64,000 nt of DNA, taken from assembly GCF_003991195.1 (NCBI RefSeq), contig NZ_RCWL01000006.1, positions 158,256 through 222,255 of the forward strand. Reading direction: 5' to 3'. Positions 52,959 to 63,181 of this stretch are shown here, one piece after another. The stretch is from Gynurincola endophyticus. Its GTDB lineage: Bacteria > Bacteroidota > Bacteroidia > Chitinophagales > Chitinophagaceae. Within the stretch, counting starts at the first letter, position 1. The number at the start of each line of letters is the position of its first letter. The translations under genes and the position numbers were made by a program. The notes under the pieces were generated by a model that saw nothing but the letters and a program-made list of their open reading frames with translations, searched no databases and was not told the DNA's origin.

Positions 52959-54386
52959 TTACAAATTTGGATTTATGGTTGTTTCAGAAATAGGAATAGG
53001 AAGATAAAGCATTTGGTTTGGGTCCCATTTATTTTCCCCCTTGCTTTTTAAAGGAACATAAATCTTCATAATGCTATCAATTAGGTTAGTTCTTTTTAAG
53101 GTGAGCCATCTGTCTCCCATTTCTCCAAACATTTCTATTTGTCGTTCTTTTAAAATTATATGTAAATCTATGTTTTCGATATCATTATATTTAGAATAAT
53201 TTATGGAGGAAATTTTATTTAAGTAATACAGACTTAAATCCTTTTGATCATTCATATAGTAAGCTTCTATTAGATTAAAGTAAACTAATGGTAGTCGTAA
53301 CAAAACAAATCTTTCTTTTAAAGAATTGACATCGTAAGAGCCAGTAACTTTATATTTGTATGGTAAATAATACCATTTCGATTCAAAATAAACTGAATCT
53401 ATAAAATTGATTCGTCTATTGTCATATTCACTCATTTTATTAATTAGAGAGTCTGATAAGGAAAAGGGTCTGGTAAAAGAAACGAATGGTACTATAGAAG
53501 GAACTAGTTTATAATTTAAAAAAGTAGCATTAGCGTTATTATATAGAAAAGTTTGGTTAGAGAAAGAAGGATTTAAGAGCCATATGTTTTCAGATGATGG
53601 TATTTCAAATTTTTTAGAAAAATTAGACTCAAAATTGTATTTTTCTATTAAAGATAAAGAATGATAAATTGATTTGTTATAATCCTTTTTTAATAAGTAG
53701 AATGCAGATAAATAATAAGATACTACGTCTTTATTGATCCTTTCAGTGTAGCTGAAATTAGTACTGCTATTATTTATTTTATTTTTATTTTCATGTATTG
53801 ATGAAAATACATTGTTTAGTTCATCTATGCAAAAGTTGATAATTATATTAGTATTTGTTCTGGGTGTTATAAAATTTATATCAATATCTGAGGAGGTAAT
53901 TAACGGCGCTTCTTGGTAGAGTTGAACTATGTAGAAGTATAAAATACTTCTAATACTCTTTATTTCATTTATATATTTTTTATGGCTGTGTTTTTCTTCG
54001 TCTAAAACATCATTTAGCATTACATTGCATCTAATAATTATTTTATAAAAAGGAATGAAGAAGTTTGGTGTTCCGATAGGTTCGTTGGTGTAGTACGAAT
54101 TATTGTAGGAGTTTCTTAATATGTTGTTGCTTGGGAAAAATACATCTTTAAACTCATCCGAAAATGCTCCTAGTATCACACTGATGTTAGCATCAGGCGT
54201 ATTTGACGTCTCATTGTTAAATAAAGTGTATAAATCATTATATATACTAGATATATATGAATCTAATAAGTTCTCATCGGAAATTATTTCATTAATAACA
54301 ATAAATGATTTATTAGTAGGTGCGGAAATTGTTTTTTCACAAGAAGCTACGTAAATTGAAACAAGAATTAAAATATATTTTTTCAT
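52959..54386 (-). CDS. SusD/RagB-like lipoprotein
   Basis: A 475-residue surface lipoprotein. The signal ends in the lipobox VASC (Cys16). A TPR-rich helical body includes NEIKSIRSILYFYIVQLYQ (typical of SusD helix pairs) and a C-terminal LKERQIEMFGEMGDRWLTLKR, the family's hallmark. It is the partner of the SusC gene 3 nt upstream and would capture substrate at the cell surface. It is very AT-rich compared with the TonB receptor next door. Confidence 0.9.
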   Translation of the reverse strand: MKKYILILVSIYVASCEKTISAPTNKSFIVINEIISDENLLDSYISSIYNDLYTLFNNETSNTPDANISVILGAFSDEFKDVFFPSNNILRNSYNNSYYTNEPIGTPNFFIPFYKIIIRCNVMLNDVLDEEKHSHKKYINEIKSIRSILYFYIVQLYQEAPLITSSDIDINFITPRTNTNIIINFCIDELNNVFSSIHENKNKINNSSTNFSYTERINKDVVSYYLSAFYLLKKDYNKSIYHSLSLIEKYNFESNFSKKFEIPSSENIWLLNPSFSNQTFLYNNANATFLNYKLVPSIVPFVSFTRPFSLSDSLINKMSEYDNRRINFIDSVYFESKWYYLPYKYKVTGSYDVNSLKERFVLLRLPLVYFNLIEAYYMNDQKDLSLYYLNKISSINYSKYNDIENIDLHIILKERQIEMFGEMGDRWLTLKRTNLIDSIMKIYVPLKSKGENKWDPNQMLYLPIPISETTINPNL

Positions 54387-54389
54387 GAT

Positions 54390-57377
54390 TTAGAAATTAA
54401 TTTGTGTAGTTATGCCTGTGTTTAATAGTATAGGTAATAAATTATTAGAGTTGTTTTCATAATTGAGTTCCTTGTTACTAGTAGCTATTAGTAAGTTGTT
54501 TATATAGGCCGTAAAGTTGATTCCTTGAATTCCAATTATTTTCTCTAACTTGTATGTTATGGATAAGTTGTTTATTCTTAAGAAATTACTATTTAATTTG
54601 TTAAGATAACCATTTGGCAAATTAGGAGCACTGGAGATAATGAATTTTTGATAATTGGAATTATTGTTTACGTCAAAGTTTTCATATAGAAGAAATCTGT
54701 AATTGTTAGTATTGTCTCCTGGTGATGCCTGAGTCACCCCATAGTTTAGAATTTTCCTATCTATATTTTTTTCATTTCTGTAAAATAATGTTAGGTTTGC
54801 TGAGATTTTTTTCGATTGATAATTGATGATAAAACTTCCATAAAAATTGATTGGGGTTTCAATAAGTTCTCTCTTAGCTAGTGTTTTTGAATAGATTATT
54901 TTTCCGTCTTTGTCATAATACGAGTACAATCCTGTACCCTGATCTACTCCTGCATATTGGAAATATGGGGAAAGAGATTTTGTTTTTCCAATAATTAGTG
55001 TATTTGCGTATGAAGATTTTTCAATATCAGGGAAGCTTACAAGTTTGTCTGTTGGGATAGTAAATATTGATTGTATATTTAAAGTTTTTTCTTTTTTGAA
55101 GTTAATTGAATATCCTAAGTTTATTTCTAATGATCTATTTTCGAATACACCTGGGAAATTCCTGAAAATACTAGTTTGTCCTAAGTATTCCGGTAGTCTA
55201 TAATTTATTAGTAAATCTTTAGATTTTGTTAGTGAGTAATCTAGGATGAGAGATATTTTTTTATATTTTAAGTCGATACCTATATTTGACTTTCTTAAGT
55301 CTTCCCATTTGTAGTTTCTTGAATACAAATTTATTTCTTTTATTATTCCATTGTTTGGATAATTTTGGGAGCTGGAGTATATGAATCTCTGCATATAGCC
55401 GTAATCTGGTATGTTGTCATTCCCAAGTCTACCGTATGTAATTCTAGGTTTTAAATAAAAATTTTTATTGTTAAACCAGTTTTCATCTGATAAATTCCAG
55501 CCAATTCCAAAACTGTAGAATGACGACCATCTATTTTCTGGAGAGAATCTACTGCTGCCGTCATACCTATAGTTAATATTAAAATTGATATTATTTATTC
55601 TTGTTAAAAGTCTATTGTATATGGCAAAATATCTATAATAAATTTGATCTTGTGATTTATTGTATCCTGTATTGTAATAGTTGATGTTAGTTACATACTC
55701 TTTTATTGGATTTCCTGTATAAGTTACTAGTATACCTTCATTGTTACTATTATTGTAGTTAATACCTGAGATATTAGTTATTTGTATTAAATTAAAAATT
55801 TTTATATCTTTTAATGTTATGAAGCTTTCTAGATTATGTTTCCAAGATTCATATTTCTTTAGACTATATGATCCAATTACATTTGGGTAAATCAATCTAC
55901 CAGAAGAATTTATTTGTGTAATATATTTGTCAGTAGAAGTATTGTATGAAAGACCATATATAAAATCATAATCAATATTTCTATTTATTCTATATTTTAT
56001 GTTTAAAGAATTTATCATGTCAATATTATTGTATTGAAGAATATCTTCAGATCTATTTAAAGGATGTTGAATGTTGCTAGCATATAATTGTTTATCTTTA
56101 TATTTCCATATTACTTCATCTTTGTTCCAAATTTCTATGGGTAGGTTAGGTGGTGCAGTTACAGAGAAATTAGTTAAGTCTATTGAATTTTGGTTTGAAA
56201 ATGTGAAACCAATATTACTTGTATTTGTAATTATGAGATTATTATTGAGTAACTCTTTCTCCCAATTGTTACTTATGTTAAATTGATTAAAGTAGCTTTT
56301 GTCGTCATAAAAATGCTTATTTGGTTTGAAATTGAATGAGAATCTATTTGATGCTCCTTTTGTATAAGAGGATACAGAAAAACCAATACTATAGTTAAAG
56401 ACAGAATGTCCCATAACAATTTTTTGCCAGTCGTTATATTCAGTTGAATCGTATAGTGTCATGTCATAGAATGCTTGACCACTTATGTTTGTGATTCCAC
56501 TATTATTTATTGCTGTTTTTCTCATTTGAAGATATTCTTCTGTATTCATCAAATCTAGGCGTCTTGGTTGCCAACTCAAATTTGAATTTGATATTAGAGT
56601 TATTGTATTTGAAAGTGCTTTTTTTGTTTTAATTACAATCGCTCCATTTGCTCCCCTGCTACCATATATTGCCACTGCATCAGCGTCTTTAAGTATAGTT
56701 ATACTTTCTAAATTGTTAAAGTCAATGAAGTCTATGAAGTTTCCTCTTGAGTTTTGATTGGGAATGGCTGGAATTACTTGATTTCCACCCTGTGGTGTCT
56801 TAGCTATAGAATTTGTTTGATATTCTGAAATTACTACTCCATCTATTACGTATATGGGTGGTGCTGCGAAAAGAAGACTTTGATCACCTTGTATCCTTAC
56901 TTTAGACGCTTGACCAAGGCCACCCCCGCTAACTTTTATATCTAATCCTGGTGCTAATCCTTGTAGAGCCGAGAGCGAGTTACTTGTATTAAGTACAGGT
57001 ACTTTCGTCATATCAATAGTGGAGACGTTTCCAATAGTTGTTCTTCTAGTGGTACTTTCATACGAAGTAACCACTGCTGCATCTAAAAAATTATCGTTTG
57101 ATTTTAAGGTGAATTTGTTCACGTTTCTGGTTACTTTCTCACAAAACATTTGGAAACTCACATGTGTAAAACACAATTGCTGGTTGAGGTAGGAGGAATC
57201 CAGTGTGGCGGTACCATCGGCATCGGTTTTGCCGATTACTTTTTTGTTGGCTTCTACAGTAGCTTCGGCAACCGGTTTTCCTTCTCCGTCAACGAGGGTA
57301 ACCGTTACCTGTGCCTGCGCAGCAACAACAAAAGCCATCAATAGCAGTATTGATGAAATTATTTTAGTTAAGCCCAT
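54390..57377 (-). CDS. SusC/RagA-like TonB-dependent transporter
   Basis: A 995-residue outer-membrane importer. A signal peptide (1-22) is followed by a carboxypeptidase-regulatory-like domain (about 23-95, VTVTLVDGEGKPVAEATV), then a plug (LQGLAPGLDIKVSGG, PIYVIDGVVISE, ILKDADAVAIYGSRGANGAI) and the barrel. The first 65 codons use host-like GC; from about 57170 leftwards the gene becomes very AT-rich. This points to a chimeric gene. It forms a two-gene operon with susD. Confidence 0.92.
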   Translation of the reverse strand: MGLTKIISSILLLMAFVVAAQAQVTVTLVDGEGKPVAEATVEANKKVIGKTDADGTATLDSSYLNQQLCFTHVSFQMFCEKVTRNVNKFTLKSNDNFLDAAVVTSYESTTRRTTIGNVSTIDMTKVPVLNTSNSLSALQGLAPGLDIKVSGGGLGQASKVRIQGDQSLLFAAPPIYVIDGVVISEYQTNSIAKTPQGGNQVIPAIPNQNSRGNFIDFIDFNNLESITILKDADAVAIYGSRGANGAIVIKTKKALSNTITLISNSNLSWQPRRLDLMNTEEYLQMRKTAINNSGITNISGQAFYDMTLYDSTEYNDWQKIVMGHSVFNYSIGFSVSSYTKGASNRFSFNFKPNKHFYDDKSYFNQFNISNNWEKELLNNNLIITNTSNIGFTFSNQNSIDLTNFSVTAPPNLPIEIWNKDEVIWKYKDKQLYASNIQHPLNRSEDILQYNNIDMINSLNIKYRINRNIDYDFIYGLSYNTSTDKYITQINSSGRLIYPNVIGSYSLKKYESWKHNLESFITLKDIKIFNLIQITNISGINYNNSNNEGILVTYTGNPIKEYVTNINYYNTGYNKSQDQIYYRYFAIYNRLLTRINNINFNINYRYDGSSRFSPENRWSSFYSFGIGWNLSDENWFNNKNFYLKPRITYGRLGNDNIPDYGYMQRFIYSSSQNYPNNGIIKEINLYSRNYKWEDLRKSNIGIDLKYKKISLILDYSLTKSKDLLINYRLPEYLGQTSIFRNFPGVFENRSLEINLGYSINFKKEKTLNIQSIFTIPTDKLVSFPDIEKSSYANTLIIGKTKSLSPYFQYAGVDQGTGLYSYYDKDGKIIYSKTLAKRELIETPINFYGSFIINYQSKKISANLTLFYRNEKNIDRKILNYGVTQASPGDNTNNYRFLLYENFDVNNNSNYQKFIISSAPNLPNGYLNKLNSNFLRINNLSITYKLEKIIGIQGINFTAYINNLLIATSNKELNYENNSNNLLPILLNTGITTQINF

Positions 57378-58197
57378 TGTTGCAATTAGTTGTTTGTATG
57401 TTAATGTTGATAGTTATACAATACCCGGAGTATCCGCAACAGGTATCGTAATGCTGCGCAGCATAAAATAAGAGGAAATCAGAATTGGGAATTCGAAATA
57501 ATACAAAAGTTCATTCAGTGAGTAAAACAAAATAAAAACATCAGAAGAATATGGTACAGTACAAGTACGGTTACCTACCCCATCCATAGAAAAAGTATGT
57601 ACTTAAATTTCTTTAAGCACATACCAACAAATACTAAAAATGGGAAAAAACTACTATCGGCTCAGCCGAATGCTAAGAAGGTGTGTCTATTATTTTCAGG
57701 TTCACAGAACCAAGTAAATCGATTGGCAAGCTAACAGATTAACGCATGAGTTTTGAAATATAACCGGAGAACGGGTACGAATGTCGTACAGTCTGCCAGG
57801 TTCATTGAATTATTACAGTGCCCACCGGAAGTTAAGTACATAATATACTATCCCCCACTTTTTCAAGCCGGTTAACATCGCTGTTAACCACGATCTGCAC
57901 TGTAAGTAATTCAACCGTGTTATGTTCTTACGTATCACATAACAGCTTTCTTTTTGTAAATTTTCTCGCTTTTTACTTTGAGCAATTTACATCGCGCAGA
58001 CGTTTTTCACAGAATACCGAATTTAAAAACTATTCGTTAATCTGTGATGAAATCTCGGAGGCACTTCATAAGTATTGGATCTGTTGGTTTTTCATATTCA
58101 TCAAATCTAAATTATGCTTCATATTTTAAAAAGATTCAGTTTGTGTAATAATTTTTTTGTTAAATGATTATTTGATTAAACAAATTGATTTGAATTA
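57378..58197. other. 820-bp spacer between susC and the peptidase gene
   Basis: No gene is supported. Host-like composition covers 57378 to about 58120. The palindrome ATGCTGCGCAGCAT lies at 57451-57464. A 25-codon frame near 57639 (MGKNYYRLSRML) and one at 57917-58129 were considered and rejected. It probably contains the susC promoter (minus strand) but no box was certain. Confidence 0.5.
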
Positions 58198-60756
58198 TTA
58201 ATTTTTTTTGTTGAAATTTGGAATCCAAAATGATTCTTTACTGTTTTTATCTTTTAAGAAATAATTTAAGTAGTCTATTAATATTAAATATAGTGATTCT
58301 TGTATTTCTCTTTTATATATACTATGTCCTTCTTTATGGAAGTTTAGTAAATAAGTATTTTTTTCTAATAGTTTTGTTTTTATATAAGTTAAGTATCCAT
58401 TATTGCTACTTATTGTTGCGTCATTATCATTTAATAGAAACAGAATAGAGGATTTTATTTGTTGCAATTTGAAAAATGGATCTCTTTTTAGTATTTCTTC
58501 ATAATTATTGTGAATATCTCTATACATGTTGTACTTGCTATTGAATGTATACATTGTTTTTCTTGTGAATCTGCTGTGTCTTTCAGTTTCATTTTTTGAA
58601 ACTATTTCATAATCGGTAAATTGACTTATGTCTAATAATTCGGATAATATTCCATTCGATATTATAGAACATTTTACTATGGTATCATTTGTTAATACAC
58701 CAAGTACCTGACCAGCAGATCTACTGTGTCCTAATATTCCAATATTATCTTTATCAATATTGGGTATGGTTGATATTATTTTTTTTATTATTTCGTTTAC
58801 TAAATTAGAATTGCTCGAATAAATTCCATCTTGGAAAGGTAAGTCTATGTAGCAGATTGCGTATCCCTGATGAAGTAAATTTAATTCATTCATTAAACCA
58901 TTTGAAGATATGTTTTGTATTTCATAATTGGAATTAGAAATATTACTTATGAAATGGAAACCATGCATCTTGTTCAAATAAATAGATATTATTAAAGGGT
59001 ACTTTATTGAGCGATCAAATTTTTTTGGATATTTTATCCCCCCCATAACTATTCTATCTTCATTTTCATAAGAAAAAATATTGTACTCTAAAGAGTCATA
59101 TTTTTTTTCATATAAAATATCTAATTTTTTTTTTGTTTTACTATTCAAGTCATATATGAAGACAGATGTTCCTTTAAGTAGATTTGTCTCTGACCAAACG
59201 ATTTTATCTTGAACTACACGAAAAAATCCTCTAGATGAATCAATGTTTGGATAGTATAGTCGGTTGTATGGAAACTTGTAACTGTCATTGCTAGAAATTA
59301 CTTTTGTACTATTACTCGTCAAAATTTCAATTTCAGAATTTCCATTTCTTTCATTTAAAGAATAAATTATGTATGATGTGTCATTTGGCATATTTACCAA
59401 TATACTATTTTTGTAATCGTTTTTTTTTAGTGTATTTTTTAAGACATTAACTTTTCCATTAGAATCTACAATGAATATTTTTTTTTCGGAACTGATATAA
59501 GTTTTCTTCTGAATTGGATTGTATGCATTTATTTCAATATATTTTCTGTTTTCTTGCAGATCTATATTGTTTTTTTTGAATTCAAATTTTTCAAATATAT
59601 TAATTGATGTATCTTTTTTGAAATCATATCGAATTATATTTCTTTTTTTGTTGCATATATATATATATCTTCCGTCTGTAGTAGGTTCGTAAGATTCGAC
59701 ATCATTAACTAATGAATCTATTCTAATGGTTTTATTAAATATTTTATTGTGTATATGTGTCTCTTGTATTAATTCTTCTTTGTATATATGAAAAATATTA
59801 TTTAATTCAAGGAAAGAGTTTTTGCTAATGAGTTTACTTTCATTACTGAAAGGTGTTAATAGTCTATTTAAATATTTGTATTGCTGCTTTGTCTCCCCTG
59901 TTTTTATATTTATTGATTCAATTGTTTTTATTTTTTGGAGTGTTTGGTTTGAAGTTAATTCTAAGAAGTAGTTGATGTCGAGTATTGATGAAGAAATGAA
60001 ATATTCTTTTATAGTTGTTGTGTCTTTTTCTTTCTTTATAATTATGTTGTTGTCAAAATATATTTTTTCGGTTATGATTCTTTTATTCAAGTCTTCTAAT
60101 ATATGTGAAATGTTATTTTTTTCTTTTAATAATTTTTCTAAGTTATTACTAATTATGTAGAGGTGACTTTTTGATACTATTAGTGTTTCTTCAGGTCCAG
60201 TTATTACTTGATTTATATTTTCATTTATGGTTAAGAATTTTTTACCTTTTAAAATGATATTGAATGATTTTTTTTTGAAAATATACATATATTCTTTATC
60301 TATATTGTACCTTTCTACTTTTTGTATGTTATGAATTTTTTTTTCTGTATCCATATTTAATACATATATAGTATTGTCTGTTAACTCTACTATGAATTCA
60401 TCTTCTTCTTTTTGGTATTTTTTGATATCTCCTAGTTTTTCTACATTGTAATCCATCCCAGATGAGAAAGTAATCTTTAGTAATTCTTTGTTTCGGTCAA
60501 TGTATATTGTATTTTTTATTATGGAGAATATAGTATTACCATGTATTTTTATTTTTTTGTTGTTTACATGTACAATTAGAGTGTCGTTATTGTATTTATA
60601 GATATATGATTTACCAGTTGAACTTAATTTTAAATCCATAGGAATGTTAGAATCATATTCTTCTTTATATTTTTGTATATAATCGTTTGATAATTGTCCG
60701 TTAAGTATTTGTGAGTTTATAAGGATAAGAATAATAGAAAATATTAGATATCGCAT
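58198..60756 (-). CDS. S9-like (prolyl oligopeptidase fold) secreted peptidase
   Basis: An 852-residue exported serine peptidase. A signal peptide (about 1-20, ending LNGQ) is followed by a beta-propeller-like region (about 30-500) and an alpha/beta-hydrolase domain (about 560-840). The catalytic triad is readable: Ser678 in GHSRSAG, Asp779 in NDNDAT and His811 in HKEGHS. The nucleophile loop deviates from the usual GxSxGG. The gene is extremely AT-rich (some 60-nt stretches near 59100 are below 15 percent GC). A second copy's tail lies at 63799, with the C-terminus clearly similar. Confidence 0.88.
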   Translation of the reverse strand: MRYLIFSIILILINSQILNGQLSNDYIQKYKEEYDSNIPMDLKLSSTGKSYIYKYNNDTLIVHVNNKKIKIHGNTIFSIIKNTIYIDRNKELLKITFSSGMDYNVEKLGDIKKYQKEEDEFIVELTDNTIYVLNMDTEKKIHNIQKVERYNIDKEYMYIFKKKSFNIILKGKKFLTINENINQVITGPEETLIVSKSHLYIISNNLEKLLKEKNNISHILEDLNKRIITEKIYFDNNIIIKKEKDTTTIKEYFISSSILDINYFLELTSNQTLQKIKTIESINIKTGETKQQYKYLNRLLTPFSNESKLISKNSFLELNNIFHIYKEELIQETHIHNKIFNKTIRIDSLVNDVESYEPTTDGRYIYICNKKRNIIRYDFKKDTSINIFEKFEFKKNNIDLQENRKYIEINAYNPIQKKTYISSEKKIFIVDSNGKVNVLKNTLKKNDYKNSILVNMPNDTSYIIYSLNERNGNSEIEILTSNSTKVISSNDSYKFPYNRLYYPNIDSSRGFFRVVQDKIVWSETNLLKGTSVFIYDLNSKTKKKLDILYEKKYDSLEYNIFSYENEDRIVMGGIKYPKKFDRSIKYPLIISIYLNKMHGFHFISNISNSNYEIQNISSNGLMNELNLLHQGYAICYIDLPFQDGIYSSNSNLVNEIIKKIISTIPNIDKDNIGILGHSRSAGQVLGVLTNDTIVKCSIISNGILSELLDISQFTDYEIVSKNETERHSRFTRKTMYTFNSKYNMYRDIHNNYEEILKRDPFFKLQQIKSSILFLLNDNDATISSNNGYLTYIKTKLLEKNTYLLNFHKEGHSIYKREIQESLYLILIDYLNYFLKDKNSKESFWIPNFNKKN

Positions 60757-60831
60757 GTTTTTAATATATAACTAGCTTTTAAATAAAAAGTACTAACATA
60801 TGAAGTATCAATGTTAGTACTTTTTTAAATA

Positions 60832-61152
60832 TTATTCTTGAATTAAGAATATTTGCTCACAACTTAAAAAACTTAAGTTTGTACTGATGTACTCTTCAAT
60901 TGTTTGATTAGTAGCTAGATCTTGTGCTTTTACAAATCTATTCAAACTACTACTGCGCAAAGCCCAATAAGCTATAACTCCGCCTTCTACAGTACCATTG
61001 CGTAAAATTGCGCATGTATTTGGATCTGTAGGTTTAACAGGATGTGTTGTTTGAGGAATCGCATAGAAATTATCTGGTCCAATCGCTTTAGCAGAAGTAA
61101 ACGCAATAAACCCAACTACTGCAAAAGCTGCAATTTGAAAGAACTTTTTCAT
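60832..61152 (-). CDS. small secreted protein, family member 1
   Basis: A 106-residue protein. The signal peptide (about 1-23, ending TSAKA) is followed by a Pro-rich linker and a conserved C-terminal part: YWALRSSSLNRFVKAQDL, then TIEEYI, then SCEQIFLIQE at the end. One Cys is near residue 47 (NTCAIL), one near 99. The same pattern recurs in the proteins at 62715 and 63182. No known family recognised. It is 75 nt upstream of the peptidase gene on the same strand and probably co-transcribed with it. Confidence 0.75.
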   Translation of the reverse strand: MKKFFQIAAFAVVGFIAFTSAKAIGPDNFYAIPQTTHPVKPTDPNTCAILRNGTVEGGVIAYWALRSSSLNRFVKAQDLATNQTIEEYISTNLSFLSCEQIFLIQE

Positions 61153-61786
61153 GATTTTTCTGATTAAAATGGTTAATTAATAGTGATCAATACTTGCTGG
61201 CCGGCAAAGTTTTTTTGTTTGATTTGTGTTATACAAACCAATTTGATTCAATGATTTATCTATTGTTGAACGGTTAGTAACCGGTCATTTTATTGTAAGA
61301 TTTTTGCTTGGTTCGTTAGATAACAAACGAAGTGGTAGATTTATTTTCAATAGATCTGTTTTGTTGATTCTGGTCAATAATTTGCTGAAAAAATGTTGTT
61401 TTGGTGAAAAAACTGTTACACTTTTTTCTTTTATTGTACCACTGATTATCTTTGTGGTAGTTTGTTTTAGTTTGTTGTTGAATGGTCTTCGAATTCCCGC
61501 TTTCTATATCCACGGTTAATAAAATGCCTTGAATGAGAAGGATAGTGATTTATCGGTTTGCTGCTGCACTGGTTCATTGCTTTCACGCTTTTGTTAATAC
61601 TAAGTTACGCTCGAAAAACTACCTATGAACTTTTGTTTTAATCTGAAAAATTAGCTTCGCCTATTCAAAAAGTATTGTTCCTTATTTATAACAGTAACTG
61701 TACTTACCGGGTTATTTTCAGTCAATTTTAAGTATTGCCCTGTTAAAACAAGAGAATATTAATTCATTCATTTTAAATGTGCTTAC
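61153..61786. other. 634-bp spacer with no supported gene
   Basis: A plus-strand frame at 61304-61519 (71 codons) is low-complexity and hydrophobic without a start context and is judged spurious. No terminator or repeat unit could be defined. The promoter of the small secreted protein gene must lie at the left end on the minus strand. Confidence 0.4.
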
Positions 61787-62191
61787 GTGAGTTTTAGAAA
61801 AATATCGTTAGAAGAAAAGATGATCATGATCGCCGATTGTGAAGTTTCGCTGAAAGAACTGAAAATGAGTTTACTGGCCGGTGCACTGGTTTCAGCCGAC
61901 CATTATCGCCACGATTATCAATTGGTGAAACAAAAATGTACTAGCCTGGCAGAGGTTATCAGAATAGATAATGAAGATGCTTATACACGCGTGCTGGCAG
62001 TGATCAATTTCTTGTTAGAAGATTTGCAGGACTTGTTCGCTAAAACGGAAAAGACGGTGATTGATTTTTCAGATATCGAAAGTGAAGCTTTTGTTACTTA
62101 CGACCTGCTGATCGTTGATATCATGGAGCGTATTAACCATGTGTTCTTTTGTTTAAACAAACTGACAGAGATGGTGTTAAATGATGATTAA
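61787..62191 (+). CDS. hypothetical all-helical protein
   Basis: A 134-residue protein, soluble and rich in helix (KISLEEKMIMIADCEVSLKE, VLAVINFLLEDLQDLF, VDIMERINHVFFCLNKL). It has a GTG start; a later ATG at residue 12 is possible. No family recognised. Host-like GC contrasts with the AT-rich frame that begins at its 3' end. It is the only plus-strand gene in the locus. Confidence 0.55.
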   Translation: MSFRKISLEEKMIMIADCEVSLKELKMSLLAGALVSADHYRHDYQLVKQKCTSLAEVIRIDNEDAYTRVLAVINFLLEDLQDLFAKTEKTVIDFSDIESEAFVTYDLLIVDIMERINHVFFCLNKLTEMVLNDD

Positions 62192-62517
62192 TTGTAAAAG
62201 TAAAGAGTCTTTATATTTATTTTAATCCACATGAATCTACTCTTCGTATAAAATATATTAAAGAAGTAACTAAAATATATTTTATCATACATTCATTAAA
62301 TAACAGAATTAATAATCAAATTTTTAATATTTGCAAACTAAGAAGATCTCTATTTGAACTTAACTTGACTTTTCTATTACATTATATTGGCAGTATTAAT
62401 AATTTTGATGAGAATTGTGATGAAATAATGAAATTGCATGAAAATTTTGTTGAATCATTACTGGTAGACGAGAATAATATATACCATAAATATGTATTGA
62501 AGATTGAGTTTTATTAA
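62188..62517 (+). pseudogene. 109-codon open frame lacking a start codon
   Basis: The frame is open from 62188 to a TAA at 62515-62517, but its first ATG is at 62428, leaving only 29 codons. The translated stretch looks protein-like (SLYIYFNPHESTLRIKYIKE .. FELNLTFLLHYIGSINNF). It starts where the preceding gene ends, in another frame, and is AT-rich. It is most likely the 3' part of a truncated gene. A non-ATG start cannot be excluded. Confidence 0.35.
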
Positions 62518-62649
62518 ATGATTTACAATGAAATATTAACGGATTGGATGTTTATTAATGCTGAAGATTCTGGTATTTCCACCAACAGTGATAGATCTGT
62601 TTTGAAATTGTCAGAAGTAGTTAATGAAATTGTAAATTGTTTAGATTAG
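62518..62649 (+). CDS. short ORF, 43 codons
   Basis: The ATG follows immediately after the TAA of the upstream open frame. The 43-residue product (MIYNEILTDWMFINAEDSGI ..) has no recognised family. It may be a remnant or a small coupled gene. Confidence 0.3.
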   Translation: MIYNEILTDWMFINAEDSGISTNSDRSVLKLSEVVNEIVNCLD

Positions 62650-62714
62650 CTCATAATTAATTTAAAAGAGACTAGATATTTAAAAAAGTATAGGGTACTG
62701 AGTTGTACCCTGTA

Positions 62715-63050
62715 TTACTCTACTGCAAGAATGATTAGTTCACAAGAGAAGTTAGAATCGCCACCCATTCTGGCCCTATATTGTGCCAATGTCTCTCCTG
62801 GATTTAAGTCTGATTGTCTAACAAAACGTCCTGGAGGAGGGGTGTGTTGAAAAAGAGCCCAGTATCCTTGTCCAAAAGGAAATTCAAATCTGTTTGGTAT
62901 CGGCGCTGTACATTCAGATACAGGAGGCCTAATACTTGGGTCGATTATACCAGGTTTAATGTAATAAACATCCCCACGTAAAATGGAACTAGATACTAAT
63001 GTCGTAAATAGCACTATAGAAAATGCTAAGATTTGATATTTTTTTTTTAT
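62715..63050 (-). CDS. small secreted protein, family member 2, with an ATA in place of ATG
   Basis: Residues from the GTG at 63014 onward give 99 aa ending FSCELIILAVE. The family motif is present: YWALFQHTPPPGRFVRQSDL, then GETLAQY, then the final Cys. Reading the same frame upstream gives KKKYQILAFSIVLFTTLVSS, a good signal peptide that aligns with the start of the two sister proteins. The codon before it is ATA at 63048-63050. Either ATA is the start, the start was lost, or GTG 63014 is used and the signal peptide is lost. Confidence 0.6.
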   Translation of the reverse strand: MKKKYQILAFSIVLFTTLVSSSILRGDVYYIKPGIIDPSIRPPVSECTAPIPNRFEFPFGQGYWALFQHTPPPGRFVRQSDLNPGETLAQYRARMGGDSNFSCELIILAVE

Positions 63051-63181
63051 TATAACTGTATTTAGATTAAAAAGATATGTTATGTTTAAATAATTATCAG
63101 TAATTATATTAAATGATAAATTCTCTAAAAATGTTTTGATTAATTAGAATGTTGTATCTATGTAATATTATTTAATGGTTA

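Noticed and set aside
57917-58129. 70-codon plus-strand frame in the susC-peptidase spacer
   Set aside because: Composition is typical of chance translation, with no initiation signals.
61304-61519. 71-codon plus-strand frame
   Set aside because: Hydrophobic, low-complexity translation from T-rich DNA, with no start context or family.
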